Assembly: GCA_014281115.1 (NCBI GenBank)
Contig: JACONQ010000016.1
Span: 2,356,001-2,420,000, forward strand
DNA: 64,000 nt
Reading direction: 5' to 3'
Origin: Laburnicola sp. R22_1
Lineage: Eukaryota; Ascomycota; Dothideomycetes; Pleosporales; Didymosphaeriaceae
The stretch's first letter is position 1. The number at the start of each line of letters is the position of its first letter. The notes under the pieces are model-generated. The model was not told the DNA's origin. It did no database searches and saw nothing but the letters and a program-made list of their open reading frames with translations. Shown in pieces: positions 20,240 to 32,701 of the stretch. The translations under genes and the position numbers were made by a program.

Positions 20240-22743
20240 TCACTTATAAAACTGCGCCGCCTCCTCCTCGGTAACATCACTCGCAAAGCACCTCTTCCGA
20301 TCAATAAGCCCATACTTACTCCCCCTAACCTTCCACCACATCTCCCTCCTATCTCCACCTAGTTGCCCCGCAAGCAACTCCGCCTTCAACTCCTTGACAA
20401 ACACATTCCACATGCCCGGCTCCTCCAGGTCGGTAAGCTCATCACGCATCACGCGCATCGCCTCCAGCGCGCGCCCGTATGCGCTCTCACCTACCGAGTG
20501 TTTGATGAGGGCGCGGATTTGCGCCGCCATTGCGTCGGCGGCTTCCTGAATGGCGTCGAGGTCGTCGGTTGCGGCGAGGGCTTGCTTGAACGAGGGAACG
20601 AGGTTGGAGGAATCGATCTTGACGCGTTTGGGGTTGCCGAGGAGGGCGTCGATGTCGAGGCCTGAGAGGGGCTTTTCGCGGTCGGTGCGGGAGCGTTTGC
20701 CGCGTCCCTTTGTCTTGGGTGGGACTTTCTTGACGTCTGCGGCCTTTTTGAGCGTCGCCAGCTGCTGCTCTGTTTGTTCAAGGAGACTGGACGGCGGGGC
20801 TGAAAACCGTGTGAGGATTTGCGGGGGTCCGGGAAGAGGTAGTGTGGGGTCGGGGTGGGTGGCTCGCCAGCGTATGATCTGGTTTACCCTGTGCAGGAGG
20901 GGCGAGTATGTGTCCTCGATCTTTGCATACTCCGCGGGAGCGCCCTCGTCATCCTTGTCCAGTTCCGAGATATCCATAGCGTCTACATAGTCGCTCATTG
21001 CCTGCATGAGTTCGGTATTGGGCAGGTCTTTGTGCTCGGTGATGGTCTTGCCAGAGATGGTGAGCTTCTTGTCCAGCGGAGGGAACTTGTACCGGCGCAT
21101 GTCTTCTTCAAAGGGTAGTTCAGCTTCCACTAGAGTCTCATAACTGGGCGTAATATGCGGCACCAGAACCACCATCACTGGCGCCTTATTCTCTTTGATA
21201 ACAAGACGCGCAACCGCATAGCATTCGGCCTCGTACAGGGCGTGAATGAGAGACGATAGTGCCAGCTGGGCCTGCGAATTCGTCTTCTGCGGAACTATGA
21301 AGTTCGTGCGAGACATTGGCAGATAGCGTTCAAATTTCTCGCTTGCGATGAATCCGACGAGTTGCATAGATGGCGATGTCTCTAGCTTCACCACGTTTGA
21401 ATCTGACTCACTGATGTGGACGGCAGTGCGACCGTACTCATACCCACGCTCCAGATCGTCCGGTTCAACGTTCATATTTTGGCCGTCCTCTTCTGGGTTT
21501 TCTACCTGGTAGACGCGTTGATTCCGGACGGCGGAGAGCTGGCCGTCCATAGGGTGATCTTCTTCGACTACAGTAGCAGAGGATTGGGCGCTAGCCCCTA
21601 CGCCCCCCAAGTCAGTTCGCACGACAAATGAGCTTGCAGTCGGAGGTTTTGCGACCATGGTACAGGGATATCGTTCCACGTCAATGGTAAGAGTCGATTC
21701 GTAGTTTTCGACGTCCCCGAGTGTGAGCGTGCCCCTGTAGCTGGGAGTAGGTCGTGTCTCCTTGATGCGTGGGATCTCTAGCTGATCGATAGCCTCTGCA
21801 AGAGTTCCAAAGGTGCCGTCGCAGCTATTCACAAATTCCTTTAGGGCATTTTCATTCTGTTCCTGGACTGCATTAGCGCAGTCGCTCGACAGTGTGGAGA
21901 GTAGTAACCTTGTGTGCGTCTTTATCCTCTTCCTTGTATCCGCTGTCAGGATCATCAAAGTCGACCCCACTGCCAGTGTCAGTAGCTATATCGGATGGAA
22001 GTTTCTGCACTCACAGCAACACCACTTCGACGGGCGGGTCGTAGTCTTTGAGCTTACTCGTGATCGCGTCGAGATCGCCAGTGTCCATATAGCCGCGTCC
22101 ATCCGTGACGATTATGATCCGGCGATCAAACTTGAGGGCATTACCAGTCTTCCCCGTTGTTGCGCTATCAATCTGTTGCACAGCAACCGCTAGCGCAGAT
22201 ATCACTGACACGTTTAGCCCCACACTTCGGATTGCAGAAATAGATATACTCACAATCTCCATCACCGGTCGAGCTCGGCTTCAGCTTCTTTTGTAAGTCT
22301 CGAATATCAGGGAGCAACCACCTGGCCCGATTAGCGATGCATACACCTTCTCACGCAACCCTGCGTACTGTTTCAGACCAGATAACACGCTAATATTCTC
22401 GTAGCCTTCATCTTCATCGACAACACCGGCAAGGTCGGTTTCTGTCAACCGGCGCATATTAGCAAACCCTCAATCACGCGTCGGGGCTTGGCACTCACCA
22501 TCCGTCCTGAACCCGATCACACTCATCAACGCCGTCTTCCTTCCCGTGGACACCTGCAAGTAATCAGCGCCTGCTACACATAGCGATATGCAGCACAGCC
22601 ATCACCTCACTCACAGTAGTGGTAATTTTGTCCCAAACATACTCCAGCGCCCATTCCAGATCGGTCATCTCCCGCCCATGCCGCCTCTCACCCATTGAGG
22701 CGCCCAAGTCGAGGATGTAGACCGTCGATTCTTTGCCCGCCAT
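20240..22743 (-). CDS. KU80: ATP-dependent DNA helicase II subunit Ku80
   Basis: Ku80 pairs with Ku70 to bind DNA ends in non-homologous end joining and at telomeres. The start is [19 protein letters not shown] (22743), the vWA-like N-terminal domain. Several short exons follow: TEWx-type [25 protein letters not shown], then [14 protein letters not shown] and [17 protein letters not shown] long last exon starts near 21890, where an acceptor CAG places [14 protein letters not shown] in frame. It holds the beta-barrel core (RGTLTLGD near its start, [45 protein letters not shown]) and a Lys/Arg-rich stretch [15 protein letters not shown] near the C-terminus. Total about 720 residues, normal for fungi. 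The exon 1 end and the middle introns were placed only approximately. Confidence 0.93.
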
Positions 22744-23246
22744 CTTGAACGTGTGAAGAAGGAGAATGGAAGATGAAAGAGTGTGTTTGCGCGCCTCGGT
22801 GATGCCGTTGAGGCGAGGTTCAGGCAAACGTGCACGGACCAGGAACGCGAGGCGCGCCACGCGAGTTCACGTGATGGCTAGGCCGAATTCGGAAGGCTGC
22901 CTATGTATTCACCAGCACGCATCAATGGGGCCGATGATATATTTGAAACCCGTATTCCTTTTACCGACTAAAGCATAACCACCGTTTTCCTTGTTTCATC
23001 ATGTTGGCGGTCTTCTAGCCGTCGTCGGCTATTTCCGTCTTTTCGGTCTTCCCGGTCGAGGTCTACCTATCAGCCATTCCCAATGTCTCAGACAAGTCGC
23101 ATTTCCCGATTTATATCGTCATTGTGCTCTCTTAGATAAGTCGCCATCGTCCTGAACGAATTCACCGACGTGCACCTATACAGACCGCATCCTTAAGCCG
23201 GTGAGCTACCCGATATACGCGATGCATGATATAGCGCTTACTATGA
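22744..23246. other. Divergent intergenic region between Ku80 and TF pseudogene
   Basis: No coding frame was found. I looked here for the missing Zn2Cys6 finger of the downstream pseudogene and saw no matching cysteine spacing. Confidence 0.5.
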
Positions 23247-25548
23247 ATGTCAATACCAGTCAAGGCAAGAGCCGGATCGCCAGTTGCTACTTCATCTGGT
23301 GCTACATCTACGATCGATGAGTGTACTTCACCCCAGTCTGTACCGCCTTGCTCTGATCATGTTGCTTTGGCAAAAAAAGACGAGGATATTCAACATTTGA
23401 TTGCGCGAGTGCGTCAGCTCGAGCATAGACTAGCTTCATCCTCCCAGACAGCAGAAACCGAAGGTGGTCCTCGTGCTGAAGTTGCTCAGCCACGTGCTGG
23501 CCAATTTGTGAAATCGAAATTTTACGGAGAAAGCCACTGGGTCAATGTGCTTGGACCGGTAACAAACCGATCCTTCCTATTCCAACATGACAATAAAATT
23601 TCCCAAACCCATACGTTCATATTACATGCTTCGAGAAACGCACATACATTACAATCTGGTGATGGGTTGAGTCTTCGGTCCAACTTCCATCCTAAATCAT
23701 GAGATGCACTCTACTTACCATACATAGTACGATTCGCTCGGCCACTCGAGCATCACCACATCAAACAACAACCGGGCGGACATCAACATACCATCCGAGT
23801 TGTACGTCAAAGTCGCAGAATGAAAACGCATGGCACGCACCCTAAAAGCATCCCGCATCATGCAGCCCCTATACTGCGCGAAGTCCAAGAATTAATCCCA
23901 CCTAGAGAAATCTGCGACCAGTTTCTCGACTGCTACCTCCACACTTTCGAAGGCGTGTTCCCTGTCTTGCACATCCCGTCCTTCATGAAAGAATATGAAA
24001 CCTACTGGAGCAACCCCGATGTCGCAAAACCACCTCTTCTTTTGCGAATACTTCTGGTCTGTGCCATCGGTGTAGTCTTCTACACTGGTCCAGAGCAGCC
24101 ACGTCTGCGATCTGACTGCACGAAATGGCTCCAAGCCGCTGAATTCTGGCTCAGTGTCCCTCATGCAAAGTCCCGATTCAACATGACCGGTATACAAATC
24201 TCGATCTTCATTTTGTTTGCGCGTTAGGTGTGCAGCGTTGATGGTGATTTGATGTGGGTGCCTTGCGGGCGGCTTCTCAGGGGCGCTATGCATCTGGGTC
24301 TCCATCGCAATCCGAGTCATATTGGGAAAATTTCGGTGTTCCATGCCGAAATGCGCCGCAGGCTGTGGGCTACAATCATGGAGATCACAGTTCAGAGTAG
24401 CCCTGATATGGGTATGCCGCCGATGATATCGCCGGACGACTATGGCACCCTTCCGCCGAGCAACGTGTATGATGAGGAACTTAACGAGGCGGACACTATA
24501 TATTTAGAGCCAAAAACGCTCAGTGTGTTCACGCAACGCTCGATGCAGATCGCGTTCTACGACACTCTCCATCTCCGTCTTGAAATCACCCGTCTACTCA
24601 ACAACATACATCACTCCCTCACCTACGACGAGACACTGAAGCTCGGCGCAGAGATGCTCGCAGCATGTAGACAGAAAACCACCCTTTTGCAATCCTTTCT
24701 CGCCACCAACTCTCCACATACACCCAACCTCTTCCAACTCAAGCTCTCCGACAGACTCACGCGTCGCTTCCTCTTATGTCTGTACCGCCCCTTCTACACA
24801 CGAGCAGCCCACAATCCAAAATTCTACTACTCCCGAACAACATGTCTCGACACCTCCCTCATCCTCCTCACACCAACCTCTCCACGCCCCCACGACGAAG
24901 AAGACGACTGGGCCCGCCTAACCTACCGCGGCGTCGGCTTCGTAAAATCCTTCTTCTTACACAGCCTCTCAACCATCTACTTCGAGCTCGTATCTCGCCT
25001 CGAACAAGAAAGAGACATGCCGCTCTCCAACCCTTTCACACCAACCACCCGCCACCCGCTCCCCTTAGATATACAACCCTACTACACGCGCGCTACTACA
25101 CGCGCGCTCCGTCTCATAACAACGCCTCCGAGACGGTGAAGTCAACGGAAAAGGGTACGCCTGGATCTACGCCGCCCTCGCACGCGTCGACGTACTTGTC
25201 TCGTGCACAAACGCTGACGTTGCTGTTCTCACCGCTGCGAAGAATGCTGTTACGGACACAGCGAGACTTATGCGCGAAGCGTATTTCGCCGAGCATGGTG
25301 CTCATATCGATCTCTCGCAGGCGTACCCGTTTGCAGGAAGGGATCATGGGCGAGGCGATGGGGCGGATGATGTCACGGGTACGCCTGGTGATTTGGGGTT
25401 TGGTGGAGAGGTGGGGCGCGAGGCGATGGGCAAGGATATGGATTGGGAAAGTTCGATGCGGGATGAGGGTTTGGATTTGGGGTGGAGATTGGGTGGGAGT
25501 CCGGAGAGTTGGTTTGGGTGGGGGTGGGATGGGGATGCGGGGGTGTAG
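23247..25548 (+). pseudogene. Fungal Zn2Cys6-type transcription factor pseudogene
   Basis: Fragments read in order like a fungal-specific transcription factor: a coiled coil DEDIQHLIARVRQLEHRL, then FYGESHWVNVLGP, an intron (23559-23727), YDSLGHSS, ELYVKVAE, KRMARTLKASR, CYLHTFEGVFPVLHIPSF, VDGDLMWVPCGRLLRGAMHLGLHR and RRRLWATIMEI. Breaks: TGA at 23819-23821 inside the AE-C-KRMxR block (family has Cys there); a frame change between about 23855 and 23880; TAG at 24225-24227 where relatives have Gln (FAR-Q-V); and another frame change near 25110-25135, after which the frame continues to 25548. The N-terminal zinc cluster is not visible. With four lesions this copy should not encode a working regulator. 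Confidence 0.8.
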
Positions 25549-26971
25549 CGGAGGATGGGAGGAGGTAGAAAGGTGGTTTTCGTTGTGTTGTTTGCAACCT
25601 GCTCTCCAGTATCGCGGGTTGTACATGTAATTCCCTCGGACTCTGTGCCGCCTTAGTCTCTGATCATTCCTGACTTGTCATTGGCTCTGTCTCTCTTCTC
25701 CTCTTTAGGTCCGTTTTTCCCACCACAACAGTTTTTAGCATTATGACGCTATCAGACAATATCAGCTTTCAAATCACTCCCATCTCACAACATACAACAC
25801 AGATGAGTATATGGTCTTGATAGCAAGGTGGGTTCACAGTATTATGGCAGCAATCTAATTGCCATGTGTTACTCAAACATAACACGTGAAAGATCCCAGA
25901 ATTCAATTCTGCAGCTAGAGCAGATCCGGGCTTCTCCTAGGTACAATATATAAAAGAGAAAGTGCCCGAACTTATAACGCCTCCCTTCACGATCCACCGT
26001 CACCCCCATCGTTCGCTTCACCTCCTTCTAGGTATTTCAAATCCAAAGTCGACGTAGTCAGCCTCCTCGTGGCATACATCGGCAGAAAACCCAGCCGAAA
26101 CCTATGCCGAACCAGACAATCCCGCTCATTGAAATCCAAGCCAGTCTTCAAGGTCGTCTACAATAACTCCCGTCGGTGCGACATATCGAGTTACACTGCT
26201 CGCACATGTTTTTCACCCATGTCCAACAGATACGATGCTTGCATTTCGACCGGTCTCTGCAGACGCACTATTTTCAGTGGCGGTTTTTTTTTTCCTCATA
26301 CCTGTTTAGAATCTTAACTATCAATGGCGGAGGGACTCTTATTTTGTACACCCTCTACACTTACTAATATAGAGTATTAGATATTAATGTACGGAGAGCA
26401 TATACCCCTATCGGCTAACTATACTTTCTACATCCACACATCTGCTAGCCTAGTAGTATGCTACAAATATAGGATAGACCCCGCTCATCCATATAGTTCC
26501 GCCCTGTCGGTGAGAATAGCCAGAAGAAAACACACAAACACACATATTGTTCCGCTTCCGTGCTTCGTTCGCGCACTTCTTGCCAAGGCTATTACGTATT
26601 GACCTGTATTATGCGTCGCTAGAAACAGTACATGTATATCAATCTTCCGAGTCGGACATGGGCTTTCGCACTCGGGGGTGTCGTTTTTGTGTGTGGAAGC
26701 TTTGCTGGAGAAAGTATATCATATCTGCCGGGAACGCTATGCCGCCACGCCATTTAGAGGTTTTCCAGTAGCGACGCACGACGTTTTCAAAGGAAAATGC
26801 TAACATGTGCTGTATTAGCCTACACATGGGACGGTGTAATTTCCAAAACAGCGACACAATTATCCCCAGTGCTACTCTTTTATAACAAGATCCGTAGAAT
26901 CAACGTCTGCCTTTCAACCCCAACACCACCCCTCAAACCCTAACCCCACACCATCATCGCCCCTACCCCCC
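25549..26971. other. Long intergenic region, no gene recognised
   Basis: Mixed composition, partly AT-rich, ending in a C-rich tract (26920-27050) that runs into the 3' end of the reductase. Short frames here have no recognisable domain. Confidence 0.45.
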
Positions 26972-28265
26972 CTACAACTCATGCCACCGCCCCACCACCC
27001 CCCTCCTATCCACCGGCCCCTCATGCGCCCCAATCGGCCTCACCCCCCCAACATGATCAAAATACCCCCCCTGCATATTAAACACGCTATCCTCGGGCCC
27101 CAGCACCATGCGATTCCCCCCCGCATTAAAATCATGCGGAAACCCAATCTCAAACCCATACGCCCCATCAATAGCCTCCATATCCTCCCTATCCAACCCC
27201 AACTTCAGCGCCTCAATGTTCTGCTCTAAGTTGGCCACTTTCCGCCCGCCGACGATGGGGAACACGTACGGCGCTTTGTGCAGCACGTACGCGAGGGCGA
27301 CGCTCGTCGCTTCGGTGCTGTGCTTCGACCCGATGCGTTCGAGCACGCTGCGCACGGTGGCGTCCCGGCTGCGGGCGCCGACTTGCAGCGTGCGGAGGCC
27401 TTCTTTTTCGACGAGCTCTTCGTTTTTGAAACCCCCGCCGCCGAGCACGCCCCATGGGGCGAGGGCCATGCCCTCGCTCAGACACATGGGGATGATGTCG
27501 CGCTCGAAGTCGCGGCAGCCGGCGCCCCAGCGGCCTTGGTAGATGGAGAAGGGCCGCAGGTGGTTGGCGTGCGCGTAGGCGTTGCATTTTGCCACGAGCC
27601 AGGCGGGCGTGTCGGAGATGCCGAGGTACAGGACGCGCCGGGAGGTGATGAGCGTGTTGAGCGTGTGCATGAGTTCGGGGATCGACGTCGTGTAGTCGAA
27701 GAGGTGGATGTAGTACTTTTTTTCAGGGGGGTGGGGTCAGCTTGGTTGTCGCTCGGCGTGGAGTGGGATGGATGAATTGATGGATGGATAGGAGCGAGAT
27801 GAGATGACGTGAAGTCAAGGGGAGCCTTACAATGTCGATGTACTCGGTCCGCAACCTCTTCAACGACCGCTCAAAACTCGTATACACATTCTTCGACCCA
27901 TTCCCACTGAAATTACTCTGGATCAACTTGTCCCCCAGATGCGCCGTCTGGCTGCCCGTAAACTTGGTCGCAATCACCATCTCGTCTCGCCTGCCGCGCT
28001 GCTCCATCCACTCGCCCAGCCACTCCTCGCTCTCCCCGAACTGGTAGTTCACAGCCGTGTCGATGAAGTTGCCGCCCTGCGAGTAGAAGTAGTCGAGCAT
28101 GGCGAAGGCCGTCTCCTTGGAGCATTCGCCCAGCGAGGACGTCCAGGCTTCGCCGAAGTTCATGGCGCCGAGACAGAGGGGGGAGACGCGCACGCCGGCG
28201 GTGGGGGAGAGGATGCGGTGGCGGCCGAGGACGGAGACGGGTTTGGGGGGTGGGGGGAAGGCCAT
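26972..28265 (-). CDS. Aldo-keto reductase, aryl-alcohol dehydrogenase type
   Basis: Two exons, 28265-27831 and 27715-26972, give about 393 residues. The enzyme should reduce aldehydes or ketones with NADPH; the nearest types are yeast AAD and the norsolorinic acid reductase-like group. The catalytic tetrad can be placed: Asp and Tyr in FIDTAVNYQFGESE, Lys in MVIATKF, and His at the start of exon 2 (YYIHLFD). Cofactor-site residues appear in VFPIVGGRKVANLEQNIEAL. The intron has a GTAAGG donor and a pyrimidine-poor acceptor AAAAAAAG, but the join restores the family frame. No biosynthetic neighbours are present, so a detoxification or general role is as likely as secondary metabolism. Confidence 0.9.
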
Positions 28266-29955
28266 TGTGGTGGACTGCGGGGATGGGATGGGGTAGAAGG
28301 TAGGACGGGAAACGTCGAAGACGGTCGTGATAGGAATTGAAGGGACGGTGAAGAAGGAATCGACTTGCTCGAAACAACGCAGCAGTGCCCTACCTTTATA
28401 CTGCCTCCCATATTGAGCATGCTATTAGTACCTTAATTACCCTCGGCCATATCGCCTAGCACCGCTTCCTCATCCCGTACGACCATACACCCAACCTATC
28501 AAAACAAGGGACAAGCATCAACTACCAACCTGTAGAGGAAGGCGAAACTTCCCATAGCCGGCTTTTGGCTAAGTCCACCTCGACCTATTTCTCTACGTAG
28601 ATGTGGAGTTCACCTCAAGCCCGCTGATTCGTCGCTACACGCCTAAGTCCGTACTATATCCGAAGTACTCAAGCTGCATCCGGAGCTTTCGGGCGTACCC
28701 ACACACACTGTAAGAGAGGACGGAGGAACGGACGAACGGGGGATTAACCCTCCATGTACTATAAGGTCTTGCGTTGGTCCTGGGAGACTGTCCACAACCT
28801 GTCAGGCTAACTATACCGTAGGACAGAAGCACGGCCATGGATGGGATAGGAATTTCAACTAAGTGCTGCTGCACTTATAACAACGCAGACTTCACCGCGG
28901 GAGATTGTACAGAATACAACAGATGTTATATAAGACTCAAAACAACACCACCTCGATGCAAACATTGCCTTCTACATTCCTATCGTACACTAAGTATCAT
29001 ACACGTCTTCAACCCATCCATCTCACACTCCCTCCACGCATACCCCCACAACATACCCCCTACTCCTCGCCACCTCACTCTGCGCCTTACTCGTCGGCCC
29101 CCTCTCACCCTCTCCCCACCCGTAACCCTCTTCCCCCCTTGTAATCCTCTCCCCACCCACCTCTGCGCCCTACCCATCAGCCCGCCCCCATAACCCCCTT
29201 CTCCTCATCCACAATTTCCAAAACCATCTCCCTATCAGCACCCCCATCGCGCTACTCCCCTCCGTGAGTATCGATCGCGCGACAGGGAACAGGACCTATT
29301 TCCCAGCGAGGCCGCGCTCAGCGCACGTACTAGACTGGACTATGGAGGGTGTTAGGGGTGCGATTGCGCGGTGGCGGTGGCGCCTGGGCTGAGGGGATGG
29401 GGGTGTCGTTTTGCGTGGTGCGCTTTTCGGCGGCCGTGATGCGCGGTAGGGAGGTTGGGTCGAGGGTTGCAAGGGCGAGGGTGGGTGCTGCGTGGTTGGA
29501 CGATTGATGTTGTTGAGATGGCAGTTGAACAATTGGTGTTTATCTGAGAGTAGCAAGAGGAGGTTGGGTTGGACTGAGGGTAGCATGCCCAGGGCGCGAT
29601 GGGGTTTTGGTACATGCTGATCACAGCATTTTTCTGTGCACGACATGGTGTTTTCGTCGCCGCGTTGTCGTGACGCAGGGACAACTAATCGCCGATGGCG
29701 GGCGACGCGACGAGATGACCTTGTTTCGGAGTCTGTCAGTTGTGAAACTTGTGATGATGCTCGGGAACGGGGGCCGCTATGCTTAATTAGTGTTAGGCCG
29801 CACTGTACACTACAAGTGTACACCCTGCAACAACCGTAGAGTCAACAGCATCTTCAACACCAATTTTGCCTACACAGTATATATCCAAGGGGAAAATTAC
29901 TCACACCACCAATCCACCAACACCTCCCCTTGAAACCCCCCAAAAAACTCAAACC
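28266..29955. other. Intergenic region with C-rich low-complexity stretch
   Basis: The part 28980-29200 is strongly pyrimidine-rich (runs of CCCC and CTC). Frames through it give only Pro/Thr/Ser-rich peptides and look spurious. No RNA gene or inverted repeat was recognised. Confidence 0.5.
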
Positions 29956-31365
29956 CTACACCATCGCCGGCCCCGACTGCGCCGACAAAAACGCCGAAAA
30001 CTCATTCGGATTCCTCGTCTGCATAAACACCGTCCCCGGTCCCGTAAACTTACACACCAACCCCTCCCCCGCCGTCAAATTCGAGATGATGCCGCCCGAC
30101 GCCACGCGCTCGAGCACATACTTGCAGTTCCACGCCACGAGGTGGTGGTTATTGATGTAGTACTTTTCGTCTTTTACGAGCTGTTTTGTCGCATCGTTAG
30201 CGTAAGCACGTGGGGAGAAGAGAGAAAACGGGACACGGGACGACGAACGTCTTTCCTGATGATGGCGCCGAAGCTCGTGCACCATAGAATGCCCTGCCCG
30301 CTGATGCGGTACACGAACAGCCCCTCGCCGCTGAACATGGCCTTGCCGATGCCCTGGCTCTTGTATTCTGTCACGATGCCCTGCGTGCACGCTAGAAACG
30401 CGTCTTTGCCTACGCTCCACTGCTCCTGCCCGCTGAGCTTGATGATGGTGATGTCGCCGATGTAAGGCGGTGACAGGAGGAGTTCCCCGGGGCCCGTGTA
30501 CATCGACTTGGTCATGTCGCCGCCGATGAGAGACTTCTTGATGGAGAATTTTATGTGCCCTTTCAGCGTCATGGTGGGGGACATGGCGATCATGGCGCCT
30601 GAGCTGTTGTTAGCAATGACACGCCCCCCTATCTGCAATTGAACGTACCCGGCTTCGCGGTGAACGGACAGCCAATGGCGAGCTGGACCGTCAAGATGGT
30701 ATTCGTATCGCGGTGGCTGACGCGGTAACTGCCGCCATTGAAAGTGCCTACGTCGTCCGTCTGCGTGCCCCTTGCGCCTGTGAACTGTGGCTGCTGGGGC
30801 ATCTGCACTTGCTCTTGTTGGACCTGTGTTTGCTGCTTCTCCTGCGTTGCACTGTATTGCTGCTTCTCCTGCGGTGCGATGGATTGCTGGCTTGGCTGCT
30901 GCGGGGGCATGCCCGGATGCGGGCTCGGACTCGGAGCGCCAAACGGGCTTTGCGGAGATGGACCGCTACCCGGGGGCGGGTAGTGCTGCTGCTGTTGCTG
31001 CTGAGCATGGTCTGGGGGCGGAGAAAAGTGCTGTTGCGGTGCGGACGGCGGCGGTGGATAATGTTGCTGTTGCTGTTGCTGTTGCTGGGCCGGCGGGCTT
31101 GAAGGGGGCGGTGGATAAGACTGACCGCCTGGGGGCGGCGCGAAGTACTGTTGTTGCGACTGGTCTGGACAAGGTCAGAATGCGTGAGGGCGAGTGTGTG
31201 AGCGATGCGATGCGATGCGAGCAACGAACCTGGAGGGGCGCCGTAGCCACCCTTCTCTGGCGGCGCTGTGCCATGTTAACTCCTTCTTCGACACTCTTCG
31301 GCTGTCCAAGGCTCACGCGGATAGTAGTTACCACCTGGCGGTGGGCTGCCCCCGAATCCTGACAT
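29956..31365 (-). CDS. AIM24-family protein (DUF124) with Gln/Pro-rich N-terminus
   Basis: Four exons: 31365-31317, 31164-30649, 30598-30249 and 30180-29956, about 379 residues. Exon 1 encodes [16 protein letters not shown]. Exon 2 is low complexity, with polyGln runs and Pro blocks, and ends in the start of the conserved domain ([19 protein letters not shown]). The conserved part has the beta-rich AIM24/TRAP-like pattern: [23 protein letters not shown] [69 protein letters not shown]. Yeast AIM24 is mitochondrial, but fungal cytosolic relatives of this domain also exist and no clear presequence is seen here. The introns of exons 2/3 and 3/4 are 50 and 68 nt with CTAAC branch sites. Confidence 0.85.
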
Positions 31366-31719
31366 GTTCAAAGCTACCCAGGTTGGTCTGCAAAGCTTGG
31401 AAGAATGGCGCACGCGAACGGACAGCGAGAACGGTAGCAGCACACGTCGACGAGCAATAGCGACAAAGGGAGGAAAGGCGGCAGACAGTCAGCCAAACGG
31501 TCTCGCCACGCAGGCTAATAATAAGTATCGCCTGTTCCACGCGCGCGCATCTCCAGCTGTTCCCAAGGGCTCAGCCTCGCTGATGCTGATGTTCTTATTA
31601 GTGGGGTACAGCTAAGCGCCGCGCCCCTCACCCGCGCCTCCATCCAATCACGCCCGCGAGCTCGTTGTGCGGCCTCGTATCCAATTCTACGGTGCCGCTC
31701 GTCGCGGCTAAGCTCTGCT

Positions 31720-32225
31720 CTCCTAGTAATAGTTATATATAGTAACGCTATAAAGTGCGCTAATTACCTTTAATTACTTATTATAGTTACTTAAGCGCTA
31801 TTTTATAGCTAGATTTAAAGTAGTAGTAAGCACTAAGTTACTAGCTTTTATTACACTATTTACTATACGTCTCTTTATTATTACTTTTTTAAGGTAATGT
31901 TTATAATAGTATTAAGCTTATTAATACTATAGTTAAAGTAGGTATAATAGTACTACTTTATTTAGTAGTAGTAGTAGCTATAAGTATTTTTATAAAGTAG
32001 TATTAGTAGTTATTATTATAGTTAGTATTAGTATTATAAGTAGTATAAGGTAAAGTCTATAAATTAGTTAGTATTATAGTAGCTATAGGTAATAGTGTAT
32101 ATATATAAAATTTAGTAAAACTACTATTTCTATTAGTAATAAGAGTGTGTAGTAGATATTTTATACTAGTAAGGTTAGCTATATAGGAAGCTATTAAATT
32201 AGCTGTTAAAGTTAATTTTAGTTAA
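31720..32225. repeat. AT-rich block, probably a RIP-mutated transposon relic
   Basis: An abrupt change from GC-rich flank to sequence built almost only of TA-rich words (TAGTA, TTATA, CTATA), ending equally abruptly at about 32225. CpA and CpG are nearly absent while TpA dominates, as expected after C-to-T mutation of a repeat. No protein remnant could be read. Confidence 0.6.
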
Positions 32226-32701
32226 GTTTTGGAGGGGTGAGGAGAGCCAAGCGATCTAAACGTACAGAGCTGGACTGGCCGTGCCGATGCAGAAACCCGT
32301 CGGCTTGGCTGCGACGTATGTATGCCGTTCGGTGAGCGTTCGATCGAAGTCGTCGGAAAAAGGTGGGACAGGCTTGCAGGGATGACGTCCACGGGGCAGT
32401 TGGAGACACCATTAGCGTCAGACGTCCGAGTCCAGCACTCCAGATGTTGGTCCCATATCACAAAGGTAAATCTACATAGTGTTCAAGCCTGCCATTTGTA
32501 TCTCTACAGCACACGAAACGGCATGTCTCACGCCCATGAACCCATCATCCCATGCCATTTCATCCCCTTCCCATGACACAAGTTACACCCCAAACGTCGA
32601 CACCACCTTAGCGCACACTGGAGCGCCCATAACCCAAAAGACCAGATCCGAAAGCCATCGAATACAAATGCAGTACTCCATAATGCCGGAAGAGATAACG
32701 C

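Noticed and set aside
24180..24230. TAG at 24225 as an intron acceptor in the transcription factor
   Set aside because: Family blocks continue on both sides in the same frame with a single residue missing (Gln position), so removing sequence would delete conserved residues.
27278..27775. Plus-strand frame of 165 residues over the aldo-keto reductase
   Set aside because: It is antisense to strongly conserved reductase exons; GC-rich codons keep the opposite strand open by chance.
28837..29823. Several Pro/Ser/Thr-rich frames between the reductase and AIM24 genes
   Set aside because: They arise from pyrimidine-rich low-complexity DNA and overlap each other on both strands without domains.
30713..31362. 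Plus-strand Leu/Ala/Cys-rich frames over the AIM24 gene
   Set aside because: They are the complement of the Gln/Pro repeat region; leucine runs mirror CAG/CAA repeats.
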